NCBI GenBank assembly: GCA_014651175.1
Contig: BMWJ01000013.1
Coordinates: 62,001-126,000 of the forward strand
DNA: 64,000 nt
DNA from: Streptomyces clavifer
GTDB taxonomy: Bacteria > Actinomycetota > Actinomycetes > Streptomycetales > Streptomycetaceae
Reading direction: 5' to 3'
Position 1 is the first letter of the stretch. Each line of letters opens with the position of its first letter. Below, one piece after another: positions 48,778 through 58,508 of this stretch. The notes beneath the pieces were generated by a model. The model was not told where the DNA came from, made no database searches, and was given only the letters and a program-made list of their open reading frames with translations. Made by a program: the position numbers and the translations under genes.

Positions 48778-51165
48778 TCAGCCGTCCCAGGTCCAGTCGG
48801 TCACCTCGGGGAGGTCCGTACCGTGTTCCCGGATCCAGTCGTGGTGGCGGGTGCGGACGTCCGCCATGGCCTGTCGTACGGCCACGGCGCGGACACCCAG
48901 ACCGGGTACCCGGTCGATGACGTCCATGACCAGCCGGTAGCGGTCCAGGTCGTTGCGGACCACCATGTCGAAAGGCGTGGTGGTGGTCCCCTCCTCCTTG
49001 TAGCCGCGTACGTGCAGGTGAGCGTGGCCCGCACGGCGGTAGGCGAGGCGGTGCACCAGCCACGGATAGCCGTGGTAGGCGAAGATCACCGGCTTGTCCC
49101 GGGTGAAGAGGGAGTCGTACTCCGCGTCCGGCATCCCGTGCGGGTGCTCCTCGTGCGGCAGCAGCCGAGTCATGTCGACCACGTTGACCACGCGCACGGC
49201 GAGCTCCGGGAGGTGGCGCCGCAGCAGCCCGGCCGCCGCCATCGTCTCCAGGGTGGGCACGTCGCCGGCGCAGGCGAGCACCACGTCGGGTTCCCGGCTG
49301 CCGTCCTCGGTGCCCGCCCACTCCCAGACCCCGGCGCCGCGGGCGCAGTGCGCGCGTGCCTCGTCGAGGGTGAGCCAGTCGAAGCCGGGCTGCTTGCCCG
49401 CGACGATCACGTTGACGTAGTCGCGGCTGCGCAGCACATGGTCCGCGGTGGACAGCAGCGTGTTGGCGTCCGGCGGGAGATAGACCCGGACGACCTCGGG
49501 ACTCTTGTTGAGGATGTGGTCGACGAAGCCGGGGTCCTGGTGCGAGAAGCCGTTGTGGTCCTGGCGCCAGACGTGCGAGGTGAGCAGGTAGTTCAGCGAG
49601 GCGACGGGCGCACGCCAGTGCAGCCGGCGCGAGGTGCGCAGCCACTTGATGTGCTGGTTGACCATCGAGTCGACGATGTGGGCGAAGGCCTCGTACGAGG
49701 AGAACAGCCCGTGACGTCCGGTGAGGAGGTATCCCTCCAGCCAGCCCTGGCACAGGTGCTCGGAGAGCACCTCCATCACGCGGCCGTCGCGGACCAGATG
49801 CTCGTCGGTGGGAAGGATCTCCGCCTGCCAGGCCTTGCCGGTGGCCCCGTAGAGCGCGCCGAGCCGGTTGGACTCGGTCTCGTCCGGTCCGACGACGCGG
49901 AAGTCCCTGCGCCCGGCGGTGGCCGCCATGACGTCCGCGAGCAGTCCGCCCAGGACCCGGGTGGGCTCGTGCACCACGGTCCCGGGACTGTCGACCCGGA
50001 CCGCGTGGTCCTCCAGGGAGGGCAGTGGCAGATCACGCAGGAGCAGCCCTCCGTTGGCGTACGGAGTCGAGCCGAGCCGTGCCGTGCCCTCCGGGACGCA
50101 TTCCAGGACCTGGGGGGTGGGCCGGCCGTCGGCGTCGAAGAGCTCCTCGGGACGGTAGGAGCGCATCCACTCCTCCAGCAGGCGCAGATGGCCGGGGTCG
50201 TCCCGGACCCCCGGCAGCGGGACCTGGTGGGAGCGCCAGGTGCCCTCGACGGGCAGTCCGTCCACCTCCCGCGGGCCGGTCCAGCCCTTGGGGGTGCGCA
50301 GCACGATCATCGGCCAGCGGGGCCGCACGGAAGCACCGCCGGTCCGCGCCGCGCGCTGGTACTCATCGATGCGGTCCACGGCGAGGTCCATGGCGGCGGC
50401 CAGTGCGCGGTGGACGGTCGCGGGGTCGTCCCCTTCGACGTGGACGGGGTCGTGGCCGTAGCCGCGCAGGAGTGCGTCGAGTTCCTCCTCGGGCAGCCGT
50501 GCGAGCACCGTGGGGTTCGCGATCTTGTATCCGTTGAGATGGAGGATCGGCAGGACCGCTCCGTCGTGCACGGGGTCGAGGAACTTGTTGGAGTGCCAGG
50601 AGGCCGCCAGCGGCCCGGTCTCGGCCTCCCCGTCCCCGACGACGCAGGCGACCAGCAGTTCCGGATGGTCGAACGCCGCGCCGTAGGCGTGGGTGAGCGC
50701 GTACCCCAGCTCCCCGCCCTCGTGGATGGAGCCCGGGGTCTCCGGGGCGACGTGGCTGGGCACCCCGCCCGGGAAGGAGAACTGCCTGAACAGGGCGCCC
50801 ATGCCGGCACGGTCGAGGCCGACGTCGGGGTAGGTCTCCGAGTAGCTGCCCTCCAGCCAGGAGTTGGCGAGGACCGCGGGTCCGCCGTGGCCCGGTCCCC
50901 AGACGCAGAGCGCCTGGCGCCTGCGCGCCCTGATGATCCGGTTGAGGTGGGTGTGGACCAGGTTCAGCCCGGGTGAGGTGCCCCAGTGGCCGAGGAGTCG
51001 CGGTTTGATGTGCTCGGGGGTCAGCGGTTCTTCCAGGAGCGGGTTCGCCATCAGGTAGATCTGCCCGACCGCCAGGTAGTTGGCTGCCCGCCAGTGGGCG
51101 TCGAGCGCCGCGAGCTCGGTGTCGGACAGGACGGACGGCACGGACTGCGCGGGGGCGTCGGTCAT
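48778..51165 (-). CDS. xfp: Phosphoketolase (xylulose-5-phosphate/fructose-6-phosphate)
   Basis: The 795-residue thiamine-diphosphate enzyme splits sugar phosphates to acetyl phosphate and glyceraldehyde 3-phosphate or erythrose 4-phosphate. Typical signatures are [41 protein letters not shown], ThDP-binding [20 protein letters not shown], and [17 protein letters not shown]. Full length matches the family. AGGAG precedes the ATG, nine bases after the dehydrogenase gene, so the two form an operon. No acetate kinase is adjacent. Confidence 0.96.
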   Translation of the reverse strand: MTDAPAQSVPSVLSDTELAALDAHWRAANYLAVGQIYLMANPLLEEPLTPEHIKPRLLGHWGTSPGLNLVHTHLNRIIRARRRQALCVWGPGHGGPAVLANSWLEGSYSETYPDVGLDRAGMGALFRQFSFPGGVPSHVAPETPGSIHEGGELGYALTHAYGAAFDHPELLVACVVGDGEAETGPLAASWHSNKFLDPVHDGAVLPILHLNGYKIANPTVLARLPEEELDALLRGYGHDPVHVEGDDPATVHRALAAAMDLAVDRIDEYQRAARTGGASVRPRWPMIVLRTPKGWTGPREVDGLPVEGTWRSHQVPLPGVRDDPGHLRLLEEWMRSYRPEELFDADGRPTPQVLECVPEGTARLGSTPYANGGLLLRDLPLPSLEDHAVRVDSPGTVVHEPTRVLGGLLADVMAATAGRRDFRVVGPDETESNRLGALYGATGKAWQAEILPTDEHLVRDGRVMEVLSEHLCQGWLEGYLLTGRHGLFSSYEAFAHIVDSMVNQHIKWLRTSRRLHWRAPVASLNYLLTSHVWRQDHNGFSHQDPGFVDHILNKSPEVVRVYLPPDANTLLSTADHVLRSRDYVNVIVAGKQPGFDWLTLDEARAHCARGAGVWEWAGTEDGSREPDVVLACAGDVPTLETMAAAGLLRRHLPELAVRVVNVVDMTRLLPHEEHPHGMPDAEYDSLFTRDKPVIFAYHGYPWLVHRLAYRRAGHAHLHVRGYKEEGTTTTPFDMVVRNDLDRYRLVMDVIDRVPGLGVRAVAVRQAMADVRTRHHDWIREHGTDLPEVTDWTWDG

Positions 51166-51174
51166 GAGGCTCTC

Positions 51175-52593
51175 CTAGAGCGCGTCCGAATCGGGTCCGT
51201 ACCAGACGGTGGTGGCGTTGCAGAACTCCCGGATGCCGTGTCCGGCCAGCTCCCGCCCGTAGCCGGAGCGCTTCACTCCGCCGAACGGCAGCGCGGGGTG
51301 CGAGGCCGTCATGCCGTTGAAGAAGACACCGCCCGCCTCCAGGTCGCGCACGCACCGGGCCATCTCCCCCTGGTCACGCGTCCAGACGTTGCTGCTGAGT
51401 CCGAAGGGTGTGTCGTTGGCGAGGTCCACCGCCTCGTCCAGGTCGGCGGCCCGGTAGAGCGTCGCCACCGGGCCGAAGGTCTCCTCCCGGTGGATGCGCA
51501 TCCCGGGCGTGATCCCGGCGAGGACGGTCGGCGTGTAGAACCAGCCCCGGTCCAGGCCGCCGCCCAGCCCTTCGGGCCGGCCGCCCCCGCACAGTGCCGT
51601 GGCGCCGTGGCCCACGGCGTCGTCGACCAGCTCCTCGAGGTCGGTGCGGCCCTGTTCGCTCGCGAGGGGCCCCACATCGGTCGACTCCTCCAGCGGATCG
51701 CCCACGGTCAGTGCGCGCATCCCCTCGGTGAACCGCTCGGCGAACGCGTCGTACACGTCGGTGTGGACGATGAAGCGCTTGGCGGCGATGCAGGACTGCC
51801 CGTTGTTCTGTACGCGGGCGGTCACGGCGGTCTCCGCGGCCTTCGCGACGTCCGCCGACGGCAGGACGACGAACGGGTCGCTGCCGCCGAGCTCCAGCAC
51901 GGTCTTCTTCACCTCGTCACCCGCCACGGAGGCGACAGCCCTGCCGGCGGGTTCGCTGCCGGTGAGCGTCGCCGCGGCGACCCGGGGGTCGCGCAGGACC
52001 GCCTCGACCGCGCCCGAACCGACGAGCAGCGTCTGGAAGCAGCCGGCGGGGAATCCGGCCCGGGTGAACAGGTCCTCGATGTACAGGGCGGTCTGGGGCA
52101 CGTTCGAGGCGTGCTTGAGGAGCCCGGTGTTGCCCGCCATCAGCGCGGGGGCGGCGAAGCGCATGACCTGCCAGAGCGGGAAGTTCCACGGCATCACGGC
52201 GAGGACCACCCCCAGGGGGCGGTAGTGGACGTGGGCCCGGGACGCCCCGGAGTCCTTGACGTCGGCGTCCTCGGGATGCTCGTCCGCGAGCAGCCGTTCG
52301 GCGTTGTCCGCGTACCAGCGCATCGCCTTCGCGCACTTCGCGGCCTCCGCTCGGGCCGCCTTGACCGGCTTGCCCATCTCGGTGGTCATGGTGCGGGCGA
52401 TGTCCTGCCGGTCCTCGTCGAGGAGGTCCGCGGCCCGGTTCAGCAGGCGGGCCCGCTCGGCGAAGTCCGTGGTGCGGTAGCTGCGGAACGCCCGGTCGGC
52501 GGCGGCGACCCTGCGCTCGGTCTCCCGCGCGTCCAGTGCGTCGAATGTCCTGAGCGTCTCGCCGTTCGCGGGATTGACCGTCGCGATGGGCAT
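51175..52593 (-). CDS. NAD(P)-dependent aldehyde dehydrogenase, succinate-semialdehyde type
   Basis: The 472-residue ALDH has the N-terminal PIATVNPANGETL, NAD-binding PWNFPLWQVMRFAAPAL, TLTGSEPAG, glutamate in LELGGSDPF and the catalytic Cys C268 in NNGQSCIAAKRF. These are typical of succinate-semialdehyde dehydrogenases, but the substrate range may be broader. It is the first gene of a pair with phosphoketolase, preceded by GGAGG. No GABA aminotransferase is nearby. Confidence 0.92.
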   Translation of the reverse strand: MPIATVNPANGETLRTFDALDARETERRVAAADRAFRSYRTTDFAERARLLNRAADLLDEDRQDIARTMTTEMGKPVKAARAEAAKCAKAMRWYADNAERLLADEHPEDADVKDSGASRAHVHYRPLGVVLAVMPWNFPLWQVMRFAAPALMAGNTGLLKHASNVPQTALYIEDLFTRAGFPAGCFQTLLVGSGAVEAVLRDPRVAAATLTGSEPAGRAVASVAGDEVKKTVLELGGSDPFVVLPSADVAKAAETAVTARVQNNGQSCIAAKRFIVHTDVYDAFAERFTEGMRALTVGDPLEESTDVGPLASEQGRTDLEELVDDAVGHGATALCGGGRPEGLGGGLDRGWFYTPTVLAGITPGMRIHREETFGPVATLYRAADLDEAVDLANDTPFGLSSNVWTRDQGEMARCVRDLEAGGVFFNGMTASHPALPFGGVKRSGYGRELAGHGIREFCNATTVWYGPDSDAL

Positions 52594-52736
52594 GGCATGG
52601 CCTCCTTCGTCGGTTCTTCGACCGTGCCGCGCCACACCCTGCCGCGCAACGCGGACCCGTGGTGCACCTACCCGGCCGGCGCGGATCATGCGTCCGCGGG
52701 CACACCGTCCGTACCGGCCGGGCACCGGTCCTGCTG

Positions 52737-53198
52737 TCACACGAGGACGGGAACGGGCCTTTCGAGGAACGTGCTGCCGCCGGGGAGCGGCGTACGCGGC
52801 TGCAGCCCGGTGGTGCACGGCGACTCCGCGTATCGCGTGAACCAGACGACCTTGCCGTCCGTGGTCCGGCAGGTGCCCCAGCTGTCGCTGAGGGCCATGA
52901 CACGGCTGAGTCCGCCGCCACCCCCGCTGAGCAGCCGGGGCATCCGGGGATCGTTGTCGGCCACGGACACCGTGAGGTGCCGGCCGCTCCAGCGGAGTTC
53001 GACGACGCACTCGTTGTGGTCGCCGACATGCCGTTGGACATTGGTCAGGAGCTCCTCCGCCGCCCGGCAGACCGGCCGGACGTGCAGGTCGAGGCTCCAG
53101 TGGCGGAGGTGCGCGGCGACTATCCGCCGTAGCTGGGAAATGCGCTCTGCCGACACCTGCAGTTCGACCAGACAGCACCGGTCGAGTGGAACGGTCAT
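52737..53198 (-). CDS. RsbW-like ATP-binding (HATPase) regulatory protein
   Basis: The 153-residue protein has a short GHKL ATPase fold. Visible motifs are the N-box helix VCRAAEELLTNVQRHVG, VELRWSGRHLTVSVADNDP (G1-like) and GGGGGLSRVMALSDSWG. Such single-domain proteins in Streptomyces are anti-sigma factors/STAS kinases or orphan regulators. A Pro-rich C-terminal 30 residues is extra. AGGAG precedes the ATG. No sigma factor or STAS gene is adjacent; the phosphatase at 6.2 kb would be a formal opposite. Confidence 0.83.
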   Translation of the reverse strand: MTVPLDRCCLVELQVSAERISQLRRIVAAHLRHWSLDLHVRPVCRAAEELLTNVQRHVGDHNECVVELRWSGRHLTVSVADNDPRMPRLLSGGGGGLSRVMALSDSWGTCRTTDGKVVWFTRYAESPCTTGLQPRTPLPGGSTFLERPVPVLV

Positions 53199-53353
53199 CG
53201 TCGAGGCTCCTCATCACGAGGCCCACGTGCTTCACCCCGTCCGTACCAACGACCCCCGAACGCGAAGCGTGAGCGGCCATCACTTCTGGGTCACTCATCA
53301 GGGTGACCCGAGGGGGCCGGTTGCGCAACCGATGAGCCCGGGCGCGTACCGCG

Positions 53354-55450
53354 TCACGGCAGGTAGGGCAGCAGTTTGTCCGGGGTGAGCGGGAGCGTGC
53401 GCAGCCGTGCCCCGGTGGCGTGCCGCACTGCGTTCCCGATGGCGGCCGCCGTGCCGACGATGCCGATCTCGCCGATGCCCTTGCTGCCCATCGGGTTGAG
53501 GTGGGGGTCGTCCTCGTCGATCCAGTGCGCCTGGATGTCGGGGACGTCGGCGCACGACGGGACGTGGTAGGAGGCCAGGTCGTTCTCGGTGAAGTCCCCG
53601 AAGACGGGGTCCATGGTGCTCCCCTCGGTGAGGGCCATCCCGAGGCCCATCACCATGCCGCCGATGAACTGGGAGCGTGCCGTCCGGGAGTTGAGGATGT
53701 GTCCGGCGGCGAAGACGCCCAGCATCCGCCGGACCCGGACCTCGCCGGTGAGGGAGTCGACCGCCACCTCGACGAAGTGGGCGCCGAAGGCGTGGCGCGC
53801 GTACGGGGACTCCTCCCCCGTCTCCCGCGCGGTGTCGGCCGTGACGGTGACGCCTTCCGGCGGGAGGGGCCCGGTGCGGCCGGCGAGCCGGCCCGCCAGG
53901 CCGGTGGCCGCCTTGTGCACCGCGGATCCCCAGGACGCGGTGCCGGAGGACCCGCCGGCCACGGAGCCCGCGGGGAGGTCGCTGTTGCCGATGTCGATGC
54001 GGACGTTCTCCGGCGGGGTGCCCAGGACCGAGGCGGCGATCTGCGCCAGTACGGTCCTGGCACCGGTGCCGATGTCGGTGGCGTTCACCCCGATGCGGTA
54101 CGAGCCGTCCGGCGCGGCGTGCGCGGAGGCGGCCGACTTCGAGACGAGCACGGGGTACGTCGCCGAGGCGACCCCGGTGCCGAGCAGCCACGGGCCCTCC
54201 TGCCGGGCGGCGGGGCCGGGGTCCCGCTCGTGCCAGCCGAACCGCCGGGCACCGTCGTTCAGACAGGCCGCGAGGTTGCGGCTGCTGAACGGGCGTCCGC
54301 TGTCGGGCTCGGCTGCCGGTTCGTTGCGCAGGCGCAGCTCGACCGGGTCGATCCCCAGGGCGCACGCCAGCTCGTCCATGGCGGACTCCAGGGCGTACAT
54401 TCCCGAGGCCTCACCGGGTGCGCGCATCCAGGAGGGGGTGGGCACGTCGAGGGCGGTCACCCGGTGTGCCGTGCGGCTGTGGGGCGAGGCGTACATGACG
54501 CGGGCCGGTACGGCGGCCTGCTCGACGAACTCCGCGACCGTCGAGGTGTGTGTGACGATCTCGTGGGAGACGGACGCCAGTACGCCCTCGCGGTCGGCGC
54601 CGAGCCGCACCCGCTGCACCGTGGGCGCGCGGTGGCCGACGACGGCCGCCATGTACCGGCGGGGCAGCGACAGCTGGACCGGGCGCCCGGTGTGGCGCGC
54701 TGCCATCGAGGCCAGAACGACCTGCGGGCGGGGGGTGCCCTTGGAACCGAAGCCGCCGCCGACGTGCTCGGAGATCACGGTGATGTGGTCCTTGTCGATT
54801 CCCAGTGCCCGGGCGAGGCTGTCGCGCACCGTGGTGGAGCCCTGGCTGGAGTCGTGGACGGTCAGATGTCCGTCGGCCCACCGGGCCGTGGAGGCGTGCG
54901 GTTCCATGGGGTGGTTGTGCAGGCCTCCGAGCGTGTACGTCGCGTCGATCCGTACCGGGGCGCTGGCGAAGGCGGCTTCCGCGTCACCGCGCTCGCGCAC
55001 CGCCGGGTGGCCCCCGTTGGCCTGCTCCGGTGTGTAGAGGCCGGGATGGTCCCCGGTGAGGACCACGTCGTGTCCGGTCGTCCGGTACTCCACGCGGACG
55101 GCCGCCGCGCCGGCCCGGGCGGCTTCGAGGCTCTCGGCCAGGACGAGGGCGACGGGCCAGCCCCGGTGCGGAACCCGGTCGTCCTGGAGGACCGAGAGGA
55201 TCGGGTCGTCGGGATCCTCCAGCCGCGGCGCGTTGTCCGGGGTCAGGACGGTGTGCACGCCCGGCACCGCGAGAGCGTCGGCGGTCCGGGTCGCGGTGAC
55301 GACTCCGCCCGGGACGGTGGCGGGCACGATCCAGCCGTACAGGCAGCCGGGCGGGGCGTGCTCGGCGGCGTACCGGGCCGTGCCGGTGACCTTTTCCCGG
55401 CCCTCACGGCGGACGACGGGTGCGCCCGGCGGCTGGGGTGCTTGGCTCAT
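53354..55450 (-). CDS. Molybdopterin-binding catalytic subunit of aldehyde oxidase (PaoC/YagR-like)
   Basis: The 698-residue xanthine-dehydrogenase-family large subunit has an N-terminal VTGTARYAAEH (hammerhead domain) and a molybdenum-cofactor domain with HVGGGFGSKGTPRP, RAPGEASGMYALE and the active-site Glu E661 in GSKGIGEIGIVG. It hydroxylates aldehydes or heterocycles with water as the oxygen source. It is the last of three co-oriented subunit genes (2Fe-2S, FAD, Mo), the order seen in PaoABC operons. It starts 40 bases after the FAD-subunit stop. Confidence 0.93.
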   Translation of the reverse strand: MSQAPQPPGAPVVRREGREKVTGTARYAAEHAPPGCLYGWIVPATVPGGVVTATRTADALAVPGVHTVLTPDNAPRLEDPDDPILSVLQDDRVPHRGWPVALVLAESLEAARAGAAAVRVEYRTTGHDVVLTGDHPGLYTPEQANGGHPAVRERGDAEAAFASAPVRIDATYTLGGLHNHPMEPHASTARWADGHLTVHDSSQGSTTVRDSLARALGIDKDHITVISEHVGGGFGSKGTPRPQVVLASMAARHTGRPVQLSLPRRYMAAVVGHRAPTVQRVRLGADREGVLASVSHEIVTHTSTVAEFVEQAAVPARVMYASPHSRTAHRVTALDVPTPSWMRAPGEASGMYALESAMDELACALGIDPVELRLRNEPAAEPDSGRPFSSRNLAACLNDGARRFGWHERDPGPAARQEGPWLLGTGVASATYPVLVSKSAASAHAAPDGSYRIGVNATDIGTGARTVLAQIAASVLGTPPENVRIDIGNSDLPAGSVAGGSSGTASWGSAVHKAATGLAGRLAGRTGPLPPEGVTVTADTARETGEESPYARHAFGAHFVEVAVDSLTGEVRVRRMLGVFAAGHILNSRTARSQFIGGMVMGLGMALTEGSTMDPVFGDFTENDLASYHVPSCADVPDIQAHWIDEDDPHLNPMGSKGIGEIGIVGTAAAIGNAVRHATGARLRTLPLTPDKLLPYLP

Positions 55451-55490
55451 GACGGGTGTCCTCGGTTCGTCGGAGTGCGGGCCGGTCGGC

Positions 55491-56489
55491 TCAGCGAGGC
55501 GGTGCTGCCCGGGCGGTGAGCCCGGCCAGGGCCCCGATCGCCAGATTGCGCGCCAGGGTGACCTTGAAGCCGTTGTCGCGCAGGGGCACGGCGGCTTCGA
55601 GCTCGGCGTCGACCGCCCGGGCAAAGGTCTCGTCGGTCGCGGGCGCGCCCCGCAGCACGTCCTCCGCCGCCCGGGCGCGCCACGGCCGGTGGGCGAGTCC
55701 GCCGAAGGCGAGCGCCGCGTGCTGAACGCGGCCGTCCCGGACGGTCAGCACGGCGGCCACGGATGCCAGCGCGAAGGCGTACGAGGCGCGGTCACGGGCC
55801 TTGCGGTACAGCGAGACGGCGCCGTCAGGACGGGGCGGCAGCACCACTTCGGTGATCAGCTCCCCGGGCCTGATCACGGTGTCCTGGTCCGGGTTGTCCC
55901 CGGGCAGCCGGTGGAATCCGGTGAGGGGCACGGCCCGTTCGCCCTCGGGTCCGTGCAGCCGGACGGTGGCGTCGAGGGCCGCGAGCGCGACCGCCATGTC
56001 CGACGGGTTGGTGGCGACGCAGTCCTGCGAGTGGCCGAGCACCGCGAGATCGCGGTGGGCGCCCTCACGGGCCGGGCAGCCGGAGCCGGGAAGACGCTTG
56101 TTGCAGGGCTTCGAGACGTCCTGGAAGTACGGGCACCTGGTGCGCTGGAGCAGGTTCCCGCCGGTGGTGGCGGTATTGCGGAGCTGCCCGGAGGCACCGG
56201 CCAGCAGCGCCTGCGACAGGGCGGGGTAGTCGCTCCGTACGCCGGGGTGGGCGGCGAGGTCGCTGTTGCGTACGGTCGCCCCGATCCGGAGGCCGCCGTC
56301 GTCCGTCCGCGTCACCCGGTCCAGCGGGAGGCGGCTGACGTCGATGAGCAGGCCGGGCGACTCCACACCGAGCTTCATCAGGTCGACGAGGTTGGTACCG
56401 CCGCCCAGGAACCGGGCTCCGGGGTGCCCGGCACCGGCGCGGACGGCTTCGGCCACGGAACGCGGGCGCAGGTAGGAGAAGGGTTTCAC
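55491..56489 (-). CDS. FAD-binding subunit of aldehyde oxidase with extra Fe-S cysteines (PaoB/YagS-like)
   Basis: The 332-residue subunit contains the FAD motif GARFLGGGTNLVDLMKLG and ATTGGNLLQRTRCPYFQD. The cysteines in RCPYFQD, PCNKR and GSGCPA match the extra [4Fe-4S] loop of PaoB. It passes electrons from the Fe-S subunit onward. It begins with GTG inside GTGA, overlapping the stop of the 2Fe-2S gene by four bases. Confidence 0.92.
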   Translation of the reverse strand: MKPFSYLRPRSVAEAVRAGAGHPGARFLGGGTNLVDLMKLGVESPGLLIDVSRLPLDRVTRTDDGGLRIGATVRNSDLAAHPGVRSDYPALSQALLAGASGQLRNTATTGGNLLQRTRCPYFQDVSKPCNKRLPGSGCPAREGAHRDLAVLGHSQDCVATNPSDMAVALAALDATVRLHGPEGERAVPLTGFHRLPGDNPDQDTVIRPGELITEVVLPPRPDGAVSLYRKARDRASYAFALASVAAVLTVRDGRVQHAALAFGGLAHRPWRARAAEDVLRGAPATDETFARAVDAELEAAVPLRDNGFKVTLARNLAIGALAGLTARAAPPR

Positions 56490-57061
56490 GGGGCCACGTC
56501 CTCGATCGCCCGGACGATGTGGGGGTACGCGCCGCACCGGCAGAGGTTGCCGCTCATCCGTTCCCGGATCTCCTCCGCGCCGAGCGCTGCCGGGCCTTCG
56601 GGGACGGTCGTCGCGGTGGGCGGGGTGACGTGGGAGGGGAATCCGTCCGCCGCCTCGCCGAGCATGCCGACCGCCGAGCAGATCTGCCCGGGAGTGCAGT
56701 AGCCGCACTGCAGGGCGTCCCTCTCCAGGAACGCCGCCTGCACGGGGTGCAGGCGGTCGCCGTCGGCCAGCCCTTCGACGGTGGTGATGCGGGCCCCCTC
56801 CTGGGCGACGGCGAACAGCAGGCAGCTGTTGGCGCGCCGGCCGTCGACGAGCACGGTGCAGGCGCCGCACTGGCCGTGGTCGCAGCCCTTCTTCGCCCCG
56901 GTCAGTCCGAGGTGTTCGCGCAGCGCGTCCAGCACGGTGGTGCGGTGATCGAGCGTCACCGTACGGGCGGTGCCGTTGATGTCCAGGCTGAAGGTCGAGC
57001 GGGTGCCCGGAAGCGGAACCTGTGCGGCGTCCGCATCGTCGTTCCCGGGGGTGGGGTCCAT
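56486..57061 (-). CDS. [2Fe-2S] subunit of aldehyde oxidase (PaoA/YagT-like)
   Basis: The 191-residue iron-sulfur subunit has a plant-ferredoxin-type cluster (KKGCDHGQCGACTVLVDGRRANSC) and an alpha-helical second cluster (QCGYCTPGQICSA and GNLCRCGAYPHI). It transfers electrons from the molybdenum subunit. E. coli PaoA has a Tat leader; this protein starts with a charged MDPTPGNDD and no such signal, so the complex should be cytoplasmic. It is the first gene of the three-subunit operon. Confidence 0.94.
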   Translation of the reverse strand: MDPTPGNDDADAAQVPLPGTRSTFSLDINGTARTVTLDHRTTVLDALREHLGLTGAKKGCDHGQCGACTVLVDGRRANSCLLFAVAQEGARITTVEGLADGDRLHPVQAAFLERDALQCGYCTPGQICSAVGMLGEAADGFPSHVTPPTATTVPEGPAALGAEEIRERMSGNLCRCGAYPHIVRAIEDVAP

Positions 57062-57096
57062 GGGCAGGGGCCTTCCGGTTTCGGGTCGTTCGGACG

Positions 57097-57492
57097 TCAC
57101 GCGGGACCGCGGCTCTCCAGCCGCAGCCGGATCTCCTGCTCCTGGTCCCCCGCGGCCGTCCCCACGACCCTGACGGAGAAGGTGTCCGCCAGGTGCTCGC
57201 GGAGCCGGTCGACCGCCCAGTAGCCGCCCTGCGCCTCGACCGTGACGGGCGCGGACAGCTGTGCGGGCCGGGCACCGGCGAGCGTCTCGGACACGTCGAC
57301 GGTCGCCGTCCACACGGTCGGACGTGTCGTCGACGCGTCCTCGGGCGTGTCGCTCGCCGGGCGGTCGGAGACGAAGGCACGGCGCAGCACGTCGAACACG
57401 GTGCGCGCGTCCTCCTTCGGGCAGCCGGTCACCGCCACCACGACATCGCCGCTCTCCCGGTGTTCCTGTCCCAGTACGTCCGAGCTGTTCAC
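57097..57492 (-). CDS. Conserved hypothetical protein upstream of the aldehyde oxidase operon
   Basis: A 131-residue soluble protein with alternating beta/alpha segments (GDVVVAVTGCPKEDARTVFDVLRRAFV, VWTATVDVSETLAG, APVTVEAQGGYWAVDRLREHLADTF). I cannot assign a family. The GTG start at 57492 has AAAGGA eight bases upstream. It lies 35 bases ahead of the 2Fe-2S subunit gene on the same strand and may belong to the operon. Confidence 0.7.
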   Translation of the reverse strand: MNSSDVLGQEHRESGDVVVAVTGCPKEDARTVFDVLRRAFVSDRPASDTPEDASTTRPTVWTATVDVSETLAGARPAQLSAPVTVEAQGGYWAVDRLREHLADTFSVRVVGTAAGDQEQEIRLRLESRGPA

Positions 57493-58016
57493 AGTGATTC
57501 CTTTCGGCTCCGAGGTAGGCGATACCGCTGCCGGGCCGCATGGTCACGGACCGGTCGGACAGTGCACTCGTGCGGGGTGAAACGGGCGCCCACATGGAGG
57601 GCCCCGATGACGACGGGAAGTGGCTGCCGTGCGGGACGCGTGGCTGCGGATCCCGCGTACGGGCGGGTATCGCGGACGGACGGGCTGCCGGCGCCTGCCA
57701 CGGGGTGCGCCCCCGTCCCGGAGGATCGCGAGGGGCCGGGGCGGGCTGTGGCCGCGGGCCCGTCGGCCGAGCGGATCGGGCACTCCCATCGCCTCCCTCC
57801 AGCGGTCCGGGGGTTCACTCCAGGCTCGCCCCCGGGCTGCGCGTCGGCGACACGAGCGGGTTCGGCCGGTGTCGCCCGCCGGGCGGATCGGCCTGCCCTG
57901 TCGTGATCGTGTGGCCGGTTCCAGCCGCGTGAAACTCTTTCACCGGGACACCGTCACAAAATATGAATTACCTTCACCAACCGTCTGTGATCGTTCCTCC
58001 GGGGTATGCGCCATGC
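57493..58016. other. Intergenic region, no gene seen
   Basis: About 520 bases between divergent genes. Open frames in it lack ribosome sites and look like random GC-rich reading. A less GC-rich stretch (57930-57980) before the next gene may contain its promoter. Confidence 0.5.
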
Positions 58017-58346
58017 ATGGACGTAACAAACGGAGTCAGGGATTCTCTCGCCGTCACCCTCGCCGGGCCCGGCCCGATCGGGGTGGTCCTCGGCGTCGCA
58101 GGGATTGCCGTGGTGGTCCTGCTGATCGGCGCCTTCTGGTGGGGCATGCGGCGCCGTGACCAGGAGCTTCCGCCCCCGCGCCCCGAGGAGCAGCCGCGCC
58201 GTCCGGATCACCGGACGGAGATCCGGGAGAGCGACAAGCACGGCTCGGACAGCTTCCCCGACGACGGCCGGGGCCTCTCGCCGTACGAGCTCGGCAGCCA
58301 CGGCAACGAGGTGATTCCGCCCGACCCCGACCGCCCGCGCGACTGA
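58017..58346 (+). CDS. Single-pass membrane protein, DUF6479-like
   Basis: The 109-residue protein has one N-terminal transmembrane helix (about 17-42: GPIGVVLGVAGIAVVVLLIGAFWWGMR) followed by a charged, Pro-rich cytoplasmic tail with RRPDHRTEIRESDKHG and the conserved end LSPYELGSHGNEV. This matches the small actinomycete family annotated DUF6479; the function is unknown. The start at 58017 is chosen because the helix starts soon after; a frame-compatible ATG at 57963 lacks a ribosome site. Confidence 0.75.
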   Translation: MDVTNGVRDSLAVTLAGPGPIGVVLGVAGIAVVVLLIGAFWWGMRRRDQELPPPRPEEQPRRPDHRTEIRESDKHGSDSFPDDGRGLSPYELGSHGNEVIPPDPDRPRD

Positions 58347-58508
58347 CACCGGACGCCCGTTCACGCGGGGCCGTTCCTTCCGCGACCTCCTCACCACCCC
58401 GGCGGTGAGGAGGTCGTGTGTTGCGGGAGCGGCCGGTGCGGATGAGGCTGGTGCTGGCCCCGCGGCACCGAAGAAGTCATGCCGCAGAACCGATAAGGCA
58501 GTGCGACC

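Noticed and set aside
57493-58016. Possible small genes in the gap, including a Cys-containing frame near 57590-57720
   Set aside because: No ribosome site, no conserved-looking motif, and open frames on both strands are expected at this GC content.
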